Shown here: positions 1 through 8,890 of the stretch, in pieces
How the letters are laid out: every line of letters starts with the position of its first letter
Numbering within the stretch: the first letter of the stretch is position 1
DNA from: Mesobacillus jeotgali
Lineage (GTDB): Bacteria; Bacillota; Bacilli; Bacillales; Cytobacillaceae
Length of the DNA stretch: 64,000 nt
Assembly: GCF_002874535.1 (NCBI RefSeq)
Contig: NZ_CP025025.1
Location: 1,969,526 to 2,033,525, forward strand
Direction of reading: 5' to 3'
Made by a program: the position numbers and the translations under genes
The notes under the pieces: model-generated
Databases searched by the model: none
The model's input: the letters and a program-made list of their open reading frames with translations, nothing else
What the model was told of the DNA's origin: nothing

Positions 1-126
1 TGTCGAACTTATTTTATAGGAAAAATATAGCAGACTTTAAAAGCATTAGAGTCGAGAATTTAAATATAGTGGATTTTGACGACAAAGTGAGATTGAAGCT
101 ATTCATTTCCCGTGGATAGTAGTTAA

Positions 127-480
127 ATGGCCAAAAAACTTTATTCCGATTTGCCCTTTAATGGAGAAGAACTAGAGGTGAGATTGTTGCTGCAGAATGA
201 AGGACAGGACCGCACAACGTATATTTTACTCATTATATTGACTTTGTTATTGGCAATCTCAGCTATGGTTTTCTATCCAATATTTCGGATGTTTCCTTTT
301 TGGGATATTTGGACTTACATTTTTGTTTCAATAGAAATAGGGTTTGTCCTCATTTTAATTTTTGGTGTGAGATCTACAGTGGGAGGTATTAGGTGGTTTC
401 TTCTCATTGCTAATACTCTCTGTATTATTCTAAATTCTGTTCTAATATTCTTATACATGATTCCCCGTGGGATTGCTTGA
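127..480 (+). CDS. small three-helix membrane protein, unknown function
   Basis: A 117-residue protein with a charged N-terminus of about 30 residues, then three hydrophobic segments near residues 31-52, 60-80 and 90-112. I recognise no family. The ribosome site before the ATG is weak, so the start is uncertain. It stands alone; the 277 bases after it hold no convincing gene. Role unknown, probably in the cytoplasmic membrane. Confidence 0.55.
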   Translation: MAKKLYSDLPFNGEELEVRLLLQNEGQDRTTYILLIILTLLLAISAMVFYPIFRMFPFWDIWTYIFVSIEIGFVLILIFGVRSTVGGIRWFLLIANTLCIILNSVLIFLYMIPRGIA

Positions 481-757
481 AGAATGGAAGTCGTATAAGA
501 TGGACGGTTGGTGATGAAGGCCTATGTTTGAAGAAACTTCTCAATATTTCTTTTTTATGAATTCAAACTTGAATCGCGGGTTTTGTAGAGAGTGGATGTC
601 ATTCCTTCTATATGGGGGGTGAAGAGCAGATCGACATTATCATGGCTCTTGATTATCAGAAGTAATAACCGAACAATAAGCAGAATAGATGTTTACAGAA
701 TAACGACCGGTAAAAGCTTTGCTTAAGACAGGGGATACTAGATGAGGGGGACGGGGA

Positions 758-1948
758 ATGAAAACAGTATACAAACTCAGCCCCAGTGATTATTGGAGAA
801 TCGGGGAGCTTGAAAGCTGGTTGTCAGACATGGCGGCTGAGGGGCTTTTCTTGAAAAAGTTGGGGAGACAGTTCGTCAAGTTTGAAAAAACTGACCCGAA
901 AAACATGAGGTACAGGGTAGTGGTGTCGATCAGTAAAGAGATATCGACTGAGCAAGTTGATATGTATAGCGATAAAGGCTGGGATTTTGTCAACAGCTAT
1001 GGTTCTTTTCATGTGTTTTCATCACCTGCTGAGCTGAATGCACCCGAACTTTACACTGATCCTTCAGAGCAATCGTATTCATTGAAGGAACTGGATAAAC
1101 AATTGATATTTAATGCTGCTGTCATCGTTTTTGGCCTGATGATCTTTATTGGTTTGTTAGCTTCCACCTGGTTCCTGGACGGGACGCCAACGTTTGTAAT
1201 GGTTGAAGGAATCATGGTCCATCAGACACTTTTGGCTATTTACATAAGTTATATCGCTTATGCTTCATTACAAGCTGCTTTCTCTGTTCGTGATTTGCGC
1301 AAAAGATTAGCTGAAGGTATCCCAATTGACCATCATGCTCCGTGGAAAAAGAGACATAGATTCCATACTGCTATTAGTTTTCTTTTTACAGTGATGATAG
1401 GGTTAAGTGCCATTATTCCATTTGTGCACCTCATGAAAATGGATACGAAAACATTGCCGGAAAAAGACTTGAACTTGCCGATTGTCAGATTGGCAGATGT
1501 CGAGAGCGATCCTAAATTAGAGCGACCAGAACCTACTTACGTAGAGGATGGTGTGGATTGGAGTAATCGATATTCATATGCCTGGAGCCTTCTCTCACCT
1601 GTACAATATGAAGCTGATGAACACGGGCTGGTCCGGGATAAAACATGGGAAGATGGCAGCGGGGAGTATTCACCGGCTATACATACACAATATTACCAAC
1701 TCAGGTTCCCTAGAATGGCAGAGCATTTGGTTATGGATTTGATCAAACGCTACAGTTTTGAAACCAGCCAGGATGTATATGTAGAAAGGAAGCACCCGGA
1801 GCTGGATCTATTGATTGTGCATGAAGAAAAGGAGATGAAGGAAGTCTTTGCTTCATGGGGAAACGAAGTCATGTATGTACATTATTTTGGTTATGCGGAC
1901 GTAAATTCGGTCATTGAAAATGTGGTTGAGAAGATTCATCAAGAGTAA
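758..1948 (+). CDS. DUF2812 domain membrane protein
   Basis: The N-terminal 110 residues match the DUF2812 pattern: an opening MKTVYKLSPSDYW, then a LESWLSDMAAEGLFLKK helix and a later GWDFVNSYGSFHVF block. Three hydrophobic segments follow near residues 115-137, 150-175 and 205-225, and the last 170 residues are a hydrophilic, probably extracytoplasmic domain. DUF2812 genes often sit beside a PadR-type repressor, but none is present here. The ATG follows a GAGGGGG-type ribosome site. Molecular function is not known for the family. Confidence 0.8.
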   Translation: MKTVYKLSPSDYWRIGELESWLSDMAAEGLFLKKLGRQFVKFEKTDPKNMRYRVVVSISKEISTEQVDMYSDKGWDFVNSYGSFHVFSSPAELNAPELYTDPSEQSYSLKELDKQLIFNAAVIVFGLMIFIGLLASTWFLDGTPTFVMVEGIMVHQTLLAIYISYIAYASLQAAFSVRDLRKRLAEGIPIDHHAPWKKRHRFHTAISFLFTVMIGLSAIIPFVHLMKMDTKTLPEKDLNLPIVRLADVESDPKLERPEPTYVEDGVDWSNRYSYAWSLLSPVQYEADEHGLVRDKTWEDGSGEYSPAIHTQYYQLRFPRMAEHLVMDLIKRYSFETSQDVYVERKHPELDLLIVHEEKEMKEVFASWGNEVMYVHYFGYADVNSVIENVVEKIHQE

Positions 1949-1986
1949 ATCAACATACTCGAACTAAAAGATATTAGGAGATATTT

Positions 1987-2613
1987 ATGGGTTTCTTTAA
2001 AAAAACTAGAGAATTTATCGATCGGCAATATAAAACGCCAAAAGGAATAATCGGTACATATATTGGTGAAAAAATGGTAAGGCAGCACAAGACTGAAACC
2101 AATTGGACATTGGAGTTATTGAATGTCCAAAAAGGGGACAGAATTTTAGAGTTGGGCTGTGGGGCAGGTTATGCAATTAAATTGCTTTTGAAAAAGGATT
2201 TAACTCAAGAAATAGTCGGTTTGGACATTTCTCCAACAATTATTCGATCAGCACAATTCAGAAACAAAAAGGCAATAAAGGAAAAGAGAGCAAAACTAGT
2301 GCAAGCTAATCTCAATAAAATGCCCTTCGAACATGAACATTTCAACAAGGTCTTCAGTATCCAAACCATGTATTTTTGGACTGATATAGATTCGACTTTA
2401 TCGGAAGTCTTCAGGGTTCTAAAGCCAGAAGGAGTTGTAATCCTTACATTTTCTGACGGGAAAGAAGATGAAACATGGGAAGGAATAAGAGGTATAACTG
2501 AAAATCAAGTAATTCCGTATATGAAGAATGCGGGATTTAATGACGTAGCTTTAATCAAAGGTCCAGATTCAAGAGGCTATCATACCGTTGCGGTTAGGGG
2601 AACTAAGGGATGA
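1987..2613 (+). CDS. class I SAM-dependent methyltransferase
   Basis: A 208-residue protein with the SAM-binding motif I ILELGCGAGYA near residue 54, an acidic residue after strand 2 (VGLDIS), and the later QANLNKMPFEHEHFNKVF and FRVLKPEGVVILTF blocks typical of Methyltransf_11 enzymes. The substrate cannot be read from the sequence. It starts 38 bases after the DUF2812 gene behind a TTAGGAGA ribosome site, so the two may be co-transcribed. A strong terminator follows at 2685. Confidence 0.88.
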   Translation: MGFFKKTREFIDRQYKTPKGIIGTYIGEKMVRQHKTETNWTLELLNVQKGDRILELGCGAGYAIKLLLKKDLTQEIVGLDISPTIIRSAQFRNKKAIKEKRAKLVQANLNKMPFEHEHFNKVFSIQTMYFWTDIDSTLSEVFRVLKPEGVVILTFSDGKEDETWEGIRGITENQVIPYMKNAGFNDVALIKGPDSRGYHTVAVRGTKG

Positions 2614-2684
2614 ATGAGCCTTTCAGTCTTCTTTTGCACCTTTAAAGGGAAGCGTTTGTTGAAGAACAAGTCATTAAAATACTT

Positions 2685-2721
2685 AAAAAACGCAGAGGTT
2701 TAAAATACTTCTGCGTTTTTC
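2685..2721 (+). terminator. intrinsic terminator after the methyltransferase
   Basis: A 13-14 bp stem (AAAAACGCAGAGGT with ACTTCTGCGTTTTT, one G-U pair) closes a short loop and ends in a T run. It would end transcription of the 758-2613 genes. Confidence 0.85.
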
Positions 2722-2942
2722 TATGTGATTGAGTTGTAAAAAAGTGATGGACTTACCTGCTATTTCTCTTGTGAATTTGGATGTTCACTTCGCCACCGTG
2801 CGCTTTCTATTGTTTGTGATTTACCATTTGCGTTTGCGCTTTCATCCATCCCTTTTTAACCATGATTTTGGCACCTTTATGAGCATATTCACAAACATCC
2901 TTCGTAAATATGGTCATTAGAAATGCCTTATCATTCACAATA
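2722..2942. other. intergenic stretch between convergent genes
   Basis: No gene with a credible start and family resemblance is visible. An open frame at 2729-2920 on the plus strand has no ribosome site and no recognisable content. Confidence 0.5.
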
Positions 2943-2984
2943 GAAGAAGCTAACCCAACGTTTTAAAGGCAGGGTTAGCTTCTT
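2943..2984 (-). terminator. terminator of the histidine kinase gene
   Basis: A perfect 13 bp inverted repeat (AAGAAGCTAACCC and GGGTTAGCTTCTT) lies just past the stop of the minus-strand kinase gene. It has no long T run, so it may work in both directions between the convergent units. Confidence 0.7.
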
Positions 2985-3005
2985 AAAGCAAAGAAAAATG
3001 ATTGT

Positions 3006-4289
3006 TCAGTTAACAGTTCTATTTTTCTCCTGTTCCTTGGTAAGTGTGGTTGAGTTTAGCTTAATAGTAAAAGTAGAACCTTTCCCTAGTTTACTTTGAA
3101 CTGAAATAGTGCCGCCCATACTTTCTATTATTCTATATACGAGCATTAAACCGAGACCTGTGCCATTTTTTCCTTTTGTTGAATAATAGGGCATTCCTAA
3201 ACGAATCATTTGGTCTTGTCCCATCCCCACACCTGTATCGCTTATTTTTACCTCGATCAATGAGTCATTTACCTGAATTGCTTGAAAAGCAAGCTTTCCG
3301 CCATTGGGCATCGCTTCTACAGCATTCTTGGTTAAATTGACCATACATTGTTGAAATTTTTCTTGATTGGCATTTAATTGAAATGGGATCAAGTCTGTTT
3401 CTATTTCAATACAATTCATGTTTGCTAGTGGTTTGATGACATTAATAGCTCTTTCTATCTCTAAATGACCATCAAATATTTGTGCTGCCTGGACTGTAGG
3501 CTTGGCATAGGTCAAATAATCCGAAATGATCTTTTCTGCACGATCAAGTTCATCTAATGAGATTGTTATGAACTGATTTTTTTTATCAGCAGATAAATCA
3601 GGAGTTTCCCTTAACATTTGCAGCATCCCTTTTATGGTTGTCATTGGGTTCCTTACTTCATGACTTATAGAGGCGGCCAATTGAGAAACAACCTCCATTT
3701 TTTCTGAGCGGATAAACTGCTCACGCAAAAAAGAAAATTCCTGGAGGCTCTCAATTAAGTAAACTAAAATAAATAATGATAGTATCATAGTAAACCCAAA
3801 CCCTATCCAATAGTCCGGCTGGAGTGTAAAACCAAATAGGATATAGGGTGATACAAATACTACAATAGTTGAGAGGATCCCTAAGACCACTACTAGTTTT
3901 AACTTGTCTTTCGCCGCCAATAAGTTAAATCTTTTATAAACAGCTAGAATTAACATGGAATTTAAAAGAGTTATCATAATCGTGGTAATACTTCCATCAC
4001 CACCGAATAAAAGTCGGAATCCCACGGCAATCAGACTATAAATCAACAACGGAACTGGCCCGCCATATAACCCCCCAATGAAAATCGGAACACCTCGTAA
4101 ATCAAACACAAAATCATCATTTAAATGAATAGGAAAGGTAATACATAAAATAATCGCAATACAAAAGAATAATATAGTAAGCCACTTTTTGACCTTGATC
4201 CCTTTCTGTTCTAAAAACATCGGCAAAAAAGAACAAAAACCAATAATGAATAGTAGATTTAATAGTAAGTCCTTAACCACTTGGATCAA
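3006..4289 (-). CDS. 5TM-Lyt type sensor histidine kinase, sporulation-kinase (KinB) like
   Basis: A 427-residue membrane kinase. The first 195 residues hold about six hydrophobic helices with the 5TMR-LYT pattern (a DLRGVPIFIGGLYGG segment). A HisKA domain follows with the phospho-accepting His in SHEVRNPMTT near residue 212, then an HATPase domain with N, G1 (SDTGVGMG) and G2 (GTGLGLMLVYRI) boxes. Length and layout match KinB-type kinases that feed the Spo0A phosphorelay. No response regulator gene is adjacent, which also fits a phosphorelay kinase. The TTG start is set by GGGAGGAA eight bases upstream. A role outside sporulation remains possible. Confidence 0.8.
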   Translation of the reverse strand: MIQVVKDLLLNLLFIIGFCSFLPMFLEQKGIKVKKWLTILFFCIAIILCITFPIHLNDDFVFDLRGVPIFIGGLYGGPVPLLIYSLIAVGFRLLFGGDGSITTIMITLLNSMLILAVYKRFNLLAAKDKLKLVVVLGILSTIVVFVSPYILFGFTLQPDYWIGFGFTMILSLFILVYLIESLQEFSFLREQFIRSEKMEVVSQLAASISHEVRNPMTTIKGMLQMLRETPDLSADKKNQFITISLDELDRAEKIISDYLTYAKPTVQAAQIFDGHLEIERAINVIKPLANMNCIEIETDLIPFQLNANQEKFQQCMVNLTKNAVEAMPNGGKLAFQAIQVNDSLIEVKISDTGVGMGQDQMIRLGMPYYSTKGKNGTGLGLMLVYRIIESMGGTISVQSKLGKGSTFTIKLNSTTLTKEQEKNRTVN

Positions 4290-4524
4290 TTATGATTCCT
4301 CCCACATAAGATAGTACTATCATACTGTATTTAACTTTAATTTTATAGGTTCAATTTAGTAGTTAAGCCAGTTATTAACAGTTAAATAGAGGAAAAGTAA
4401 TTCGTTAAATAGATGTAGTTATGATAAAAAGAGAGTGGGATTTCTTTGGCGAATTTTTCAAATGGTGAAGCTTGATATAGAGATACTTCAAGGAAAGTGT
4501 AGTTAATGATTCAGGAGTAAAAAA

Positions 4525-4632
4525 ATGCTTGGATACATAAACAAAAATAAGTGGCTAAATAAAAGAATGGATTTTAAAAACAAAGAAGAAGTTGAAGCAC
4601 ATATGAACCTTTTCATCTTGTCGTTTGTATAA
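4525..4632 (+). CDS. 35-residue open frame, unknown, possibly a gene remnant
   Basis: A short frame with a good ribosome site (CAGGAG, seven bases before ATG) encodes 35 residues rich in Lys and Asn. It is the first of three closely spaced short frames (4525, 4662, 4758), each with a ribosome site. They could be a decayed operon or true small proteins. No family recognised. Confidence 0.3.
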   Translation: MLGYINKNKWLNKRMDFKNKEEVEAHMNLFILSFV

Positions 4633-4661
4633 GCAGATGGATGAAAAGGAGTGGAGGACAT

Positions 4662-4757
4662 ATGGAATTAGGTTGGTCTGGAGATCCCGATAGGTACAGT
4701 CAAATCCTGGATTCATGCTTTTTTAAAAAAATTAAAGGTTTTATTGGTGGTGCCTGA
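4662..4757 (+). CDS. 31-residue open frame, unknown
   Basis: An ATG preceded by GGAGTGGAGG opens a 31-residue frame starting MELGWSGDPDRYSQ. Its TGA stop directly abuts the ATG of the next frame, which suggests translational coupling or one frame broken by a stop. No family recognised. Confidence 0.3.
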   Translation: MELGWSGDPDRYSQILDSCFFKKIKGFIGGA

Positions 4758-5042
4758 ATGAGCAAAAAAGAGATCCCAAATGAGCTTAAGAGTAGACTAG
4801 ATGAATTTCATGTAGAGATACCAGAAATTCCAGGTAAAAGTAGTAAGCTAGATCGAATTGCAAACTGGATTCATACTCCAGCGAAGAATCAACTTGAGAT
4901 AATTTCCATCCGTGAGAATTCTAGCACGCAACTTGTATATTACCCACTCATTTTTTTCTGTTTTTATTCTTTACCCCAATTTTTCTTATTTGAAGTCTGG
5001 AAGCTTGGGGACGTTACGTACACTGTGCTTCTTTTTTCATAG
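4758..5042 (+). CDS. 94-residue protein with one C-terminal membrane segment, possibly truncated
   Basis: The first 60 residues are hydrophilic (a PNELKSRLDEF helix, then a Pro-rich EIPEIPG stretch). They are followed by a hydrophobic segment near residues 60-80 and an abrupt end. The shape recalls the cytoplasmic part plus one helix of an anti-sigma or membrane-anchor protein cut short, but I cannot assign it. It is in frame with the preceding short ORF, separated by one stop. Confidence 0.4.
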   Translation: MSKKEIPNELKSRLDEFHVEIPEIPGKSSKLDRIANWIHTPAKNQLEIISIRENSSTQLVYYPLIFFCFYSLPQFFLFEVWKLGDVTYTVLLFS

Positions 5043-5085
5043 ACAAAGGGAATAGTTCAAAGTGCATCCAAGCTAATTTGTCTAT

Positions 5086-5379
5086 TTATCTAGTTATCCC
5101 AAGACCCCAATCCCCATATTGGTAATAAATATAGAATACGAACAAAATTACATTAACTATGAAAAACAAACGGAACCAGGACTTTTGAATTCTTATTTTC
5201 CACATTAAAAATAAAACAAAAAAGTTCATAATCATCGGAACAAAAGTATATGTCATTCTTTCATCTATAAGAGAAACAGCATTTGGGCTTAGCCAATTAA
5301 TGAATTTGTCTGATATCTGCGCTATAACAGAGAAAATGATGATACCCCAAAATAAAGTAACTAAAATAACCTTTTTCAT
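5086..5379 (-). CDS. small membrane protein, unknown
   Basis: A 97-residue protein with hydrophobic segments near residues 3-22, 45-62 and 69-87. The ATG follows a GGAGGTC ribosome site at proper distance. No family recognised; probably a cytoplasmic-membrane protein expressed alone. Confidence 0.5.
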   Translation of the reverse strand: MKKVILVTLFWGIIIFSVIAQISDKFINWLSPNAVSLIDERMTYTFVPMIMNFFVLFLMWKIRIQKSWFRLFFIVNVILFVFYIYYQYGDWGLGITR

Positions 5380-5508
5380 TAGACCTCCGGCAATATAATC
5401 TATTTTTCTTTCATTTTACGGAACTTAAGACATATTTTAAAGGAAAATCTTCCCTTAATATCTACTTGTGTTACTATAGGAATATACGTTCGGTTCATAG
5501 GAGGTTGT

Positions 5509-6093
5509 ATGTTGCAAAACGAGGATGATGTAATACATTTAATTCAAAGCGACGATATAATGATGGAGATTATACATGCTGCCGGCACACTGAATTTGCC
5601 TGACTGGTGGATTTGTGCAGGGTTTGTCCGTTCAAAAATCTGGGATGAACTGCATGGTTTTAATGACCGCACCTTAACTCCCGATGTCGATGTGATTTAT
5701 TTTGACTCAGTAAACATAGATGAGAATGAAGAAAAGATACTAGAGGAACAGTTGAGAAGGATTTTGCCCGCTGTCCCCTGGTCTGTTAAAAATCAGGCAA
5801 GGATGCATGTTGTAAATCAGATTCCGCCATACACTTCCTGTGAGGATGCGATCTCAAAGTTTCCGGAAACGGCTACAGCTCTTGGTGTAAAGCTGGACAA
5901 GGAGGATGAATTGGTCCTGACCGCTCCTTGCGGGATAGAAGATGTCCTTAATCTTGAAGTGAAACCGACTCCTTTTTTTACAGAAACAAAAGAACGCGCC
6001 GCGATATATGAAGAGCGGATTGTTAAAAAGAACTGGAAAGCGATTTGGCATAAGATTAATGTCCATCATGTAGTAAAGAATTCAAAGTGTTAA
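5509..6093 (+). CDS. nucleotidyltransferase family protein (NTP_transf_6 / DUF925 type)
   Basis: A 194-residue protein with the family's WWICAGFVRSKIWDELHG block, the TPDVDVIYFD acidic metal-binding block, and the closing KERAAIYEERIVKKNWKAIW pattern. The family is related to nucleotidyltransferases, and its members act alone in the cytoplasm with unknown substrate. The start is set by a strong AGGAGG site. The 3' end overlaps the end of the convergent gene by four bases. Confidence 0.82.
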   Translation: MLQNEDDVIHLIQSDDIMMEIIHAAGTLNLPDWWICAGFVRSKIWDELHGFNDRTLTPDVDVIYFDSVNIDENEEKILEEQLRRILPAVPWSVKNQARMHVVNQIPPYTSCEDAISKFPETATALGVKLDKEDELVLTAPCGIEDVLNLEVKPTPFFTETKERAAIYEERIVKKNWKAIWHKINVHHVVKNSKC

Positions 6094-6872
6094 AAACCCA
6101 TTTCAAAAAGCTCACAAAAGTATAGATCCTGAAACTTCTTGTTCAAAATGCCAGTATAGTAGGCAAGCGGATTTTTCACTGTTACGCTAGACTTCATTTT
6201 GCGAACTAGCTGCTTAAAAGAATCCAGGGAAACAGACAGAATCGTATCGGTCTCGTTTTCCTGGTTATTTTTATAGGCAGCAATCGTTGTCATTTTCCAG
6301 AATTCCTCAATGGCTTTTGCGCTTGGAAAGAAGTATTTTGCCAGTTCAACAAATGGTTTCGGAATTCTGTCACTGACGAAAAGATGTTCTTCTGGTGCTT
6401 GCTGAAGCGCAGTTTCTTCACGTTTATTATTCTTCATAGTTATAGTTTCAGAAGGATTACTAGTTTTATTACGGTGGTTCATTTTTTCCTTTTTCGGTGG
6501 TTCATTAATGGGAAAACGATTGAATACATATAGATTGCTGGATTGTGAGCCATTCTTCCGTTCTGTTTCGTATACAGTGAAGATCCCAAGATTGCTTGCT
6601 TTAATGATCATTCTTTTAAAAGTGGAACGGGAAATACCGAGCTCGTTGTACTCCTCATGGATGGCTTTCAGGACCGTTCCGATTTTAGCGTTGCTGACAC
6701 CTGGGATTTTTGCCGCGAACCTGGACAGCCTTTTTAATCCTACAAGCTCGCCTTTTGAAAAATCATGCTTATGTACAGCCAGCCACATTTCCAAATGCCG
6801 ATTGAATTCCTCCAGAGAACTGAACTGTGAATACCCTTCAAAACCTTCAATGACCCCTGATTTAATTGTCAT
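6090..6872 (-). CDS. helix-turn-helix domain protein, RepA/DnaD-like N-terminus
   Basis: A predicted soluble protein of about 260 residues. The N-terminal half has winged-helix features (KGELVGLKRLSRFAAKIPG, then SRSTFKRMIIKASNLGIF), followed by a polar linker and a helical C-terminal domain. Such proteins occur as lone chromosomal DNA-binding proteins in Bacillus; the target is unknown. A GTG 21 bases upstream could extend it, but AAAGGGCGG is correctly spaced for the ATG at 6872, so I prefer that start. Confidence 0.6.
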   Translation of the reverse strand: MTIKSGVIEGFEGYSQFSSLEEFNRHLEMWLAVHKHDFSKGELVGLKRLSRFAAKIPGVSNAKIGTVLKAIHEEYNELGISRSTFKRMIIKASNLGIFTVYETERKNGSQSSNLYVFNRFPINEPPKKEKMNHRNKTSNPSETITMKNNKREETALQQAPEEHLFVSDRIPKPFVELAKYFFPSAKAIEEFWKMTTIAAYKNNQENETDTILSVSLDSFKQLVRKMKSSVTVKNPLAYYTGILNKKFQDLYFCELFEMGF

Positions 6873-7049
6873 TATTTTGCACCGCCCTTTCACTGTCTAT
6901 ATACAGGTGGGCATTTAAAAGGGACATGTAGGGAAGAGGATTTTTGTGGCGGATTTGTGACAGATTTTAAAAGGTCACGAGAAGTCGCTGAGCTTAACAT
7001 TGTAAGTTGACGCTGTACTTAATAATAGTGAGTTGAAATCGACTATGTA

Positions 7050-7098
7050 GAGTAGGGAGCAGTTGATGAAGAAGTTGAGAGTGATGCGGGGGAAGATG
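7050..7098 (+). pseudogene. decayed 3' end of an OhrR/MarR-type gene
   Basis: About 42 bases from 7057 match the last coding part of the intact ohrR gene (18961-19002) with four differences, in the same frame (EQLMKKLRVMRGK against EQLMKQLRVLRGK). The similarity resumes at 7113 in the AAGCGCAGG that follows ohrR. The frame is interrupted by stops upstream. This looks like the stump of an ohrR paralogue. Confidence 0.6.
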
Positions 7099-7099
7099 T

Positions 7100-7627
7100 A
7101 GGATATTAGAGAAGCGCAGGAACGGAATTACGGGAGAGTACAACAAAATCGTTAATCGATTATGGCAGCGGGACTGGCCTCGTCAGCCTGGAGTTATCTG
7201 ATTTAGTCAACTCTATTTTGCTGGTGGACTCTTCAAAGCAAATGCTCGATGTGGCGGAAGCTAAAATAGCTCGCAAGGGAATCAGGAATGCTAAGGTGCT
7301 TTATTCAGATTTACTCAAGAAACTCCTGAACTAAAAGCGGACATCGCCTTACTGTCGTTGGTCCTTCTTCATATTCCAGATACGAGAAAAATCCTTCAGC
7401 AATTGTTCGCGATTCTCAATGAGGGTGGCGAGCTGATCATTGTTGACTTTGATAAAAATAATCAAATAAATCACCCGAAGGTCCATAATGGTTTTTTGCA
7501 TGAAGAGCTGAGGAACATCTTAACTGAAATTGGATTTCAATCAATAGAAATTAAGACCTTTTATCATGGCGAAGGTATTTTTATGAAACAGGATGCCTCG
7601 ATGCTTATATCTAGTAGTATTAAGTGA
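7100..7627 (+). pseudogene. frameshifted class I SAM methyltransferase
   Basis: Pieces of one methyltransferase appear in successive frames: EYNKIVN, then motif I IDYGSGTGLVSLEL with the following ILLVDSSKQMLDVAEAK, ending at a TAA near 7332. The C-terminal half from about 7340 (LLSLVLLHIPDTRKILQQL, then GGELIIVDFDK) is in another frame. At least two frameshifts make it non-functional as read. A terminator follows at 7680. Confidence 0.8.
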
Positions 7628-7679
7628 ACATGATCCTCGTTTAAATAATTGAGATTTAAGTATATCGAATCATCACTAA

Positions 7680-7714
7680 AGGCTTGGTGCTGTAAGATGC
7701 TCCAAGCTTTTTTT
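7680..7714 (+). terminator. intrinsic terminator before the germination operon
   Basis: AGGCTTGG pairs with CCAAGCTT across a 14-base loop and is followed by a run of seven T. Confidence 0.8.
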
Positions 7715-7807
7715 AGTTGCCCTCGTATATGAAAACAGTTCCACAGACTGCATATTTTCTTTTAAATGGTAAAAATTATTTCTATTAGTCATAAAATGGG
7801 GTTTACT

Positions 7808-8890
7808 ATGAATTTCTCTCGGCTTCAAGTCTCGGCTTTGATTATTTTATTTACTGGAATATCAAACCATGTGATGATCCTTCCGCATTTATTGAGAGTA
7901 GCAAAACGGGATGCCTGGGTCAGTGTTGCCCTGGCCTATGTATTCCTGCTGATCTGGGGATTTCTCGCGATTTTTATTTTTAAAAAGATGAATGGCGAAG
8001 ATTTTTTAAGCTGGATGCAAAATCGGGCTGGCACTATAGTAGCGAAGGGATTTACGCTATTCTTTGCTGTCTATTTCCTTGTTTCAGGATCATTTTCATC
8101 ATATGATTTCATTCTTATGATCAAGGTTTACTTCCTTCCTAATACACCTGCATGGATTGTTACATTGTGTTTCACGTCATTGTGCATCTGGGCGGCTTTT
8201 AAAGGGTTTAGAGTCATTCTTTACACATCGGTCATCTTGTTGCCAATTGTTTGGTCATTTGGTTATTTTGTTGCCTTCTCGACAATGTTTAAAAAAGATT
8301 ATTCGATGCTTTTCCCTGTTTTCGTGAATGGCTTTCATCCTGTGCTCGAGGGTTTTGTGATTGTTCTGGGCGGGAGCATGGATTTGTTCATCTTGTTCCT
8401 GGTTCATGATAAATTCAACAAACCGTTTAAATACTTACATTGGGTGATCCTGATGTCTGTGGTGTTAATGCTTGTTGCTGGTCCTACGACGGGTTCCATT
8501 TCTTCATTCGGCCCGCATGTTGCCGCTAATTTTCGGTTTCCTGCCTTTGAACAATGGAGGCTTGTCCAATTGGGGAGACAAGTCTCTCATATGGACTTCC
8601 TAGCTGTTTTTCAATTTTTAGCAGGATCATTCGTTAAAGTTTCCTTGAGTTTATTTCTGTTAATAGAGTTATTCAACATAAAATCTGTGAAACTAAAAAG
8701 GAATTTGCTAATAGCGAGCGGTGGTTTATTTTCATCGATTTCCATTTTGCCCTTAAGCGATTTATTGCTTCAAAAAATTGTCGGCAGTTTTTATTATCCA
8801 GTGATGTTCATAAGCGGTCTTTCTCTTTCGGCCGTTCTGCTCATTGTTGGATTCTTACCTGGAAGGAAGAAGGTGAACAGTAATGTCTGA
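7808..8890 (+). CDS. germinant receptor B subunit (GerB/spore permease, AAAP family)
   Basis: About 360 residues with ten hydrophobic helices. It belongs to the spore permease branch of the amino acid-polyamine-organocation superfamily (opening FSRLQVSALIILFTGISNH). The B subunit sits in the inner spore membrane and is linked to germinant recognition. The frame opens earlier at 7766, but GGGG six bases before the ATG at 7808 gives a normal N-terminus. It overlaps the A subunit gene by eight bases. Operon order is B-A-C, a known variant of the usual A-B-C. The ligand cannot be inferred. No clear sigma-G promoter was found. Confidence 0.9.
   Translation: MNFSRLQVSALIILFTGISNHVMILPHLLRVAKRDAWVSVALAYVFLLIWGFLAIFIFKKMNGEDFLSWMQNRAGTIVAKGFTLFFAVYFLVSGSFSSYDFILMIKVYFLPNTPAWIVTLCFTSLCIWAAFKGFRVILYTSVILLPIVWSFGYFVAFSTMFKKDYSMLFPVFVNGFHPVLEGFVIVLGGSMDLFILFLVHDKFNKPFKYLHWVILMSVVLMLVAGPTTGSISSFGPHVAANFRFPAFEQWRLVQLGRQVSHMDFLAVFQFLAGSFVKVSLSLFLLIELFNIKSVKLKRNLLIASGGLFSSISILPLSDLLLQKIVGSFYYPVMFISGLSLSAVLLIVGFLPGRKKVNSNV

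Noticed and set aside
2729-2920. Open frame of 63 residues between convergent genes
   Set aside because: No ribosome site and no resemblance to a protein family; it follows directly on a terminator.
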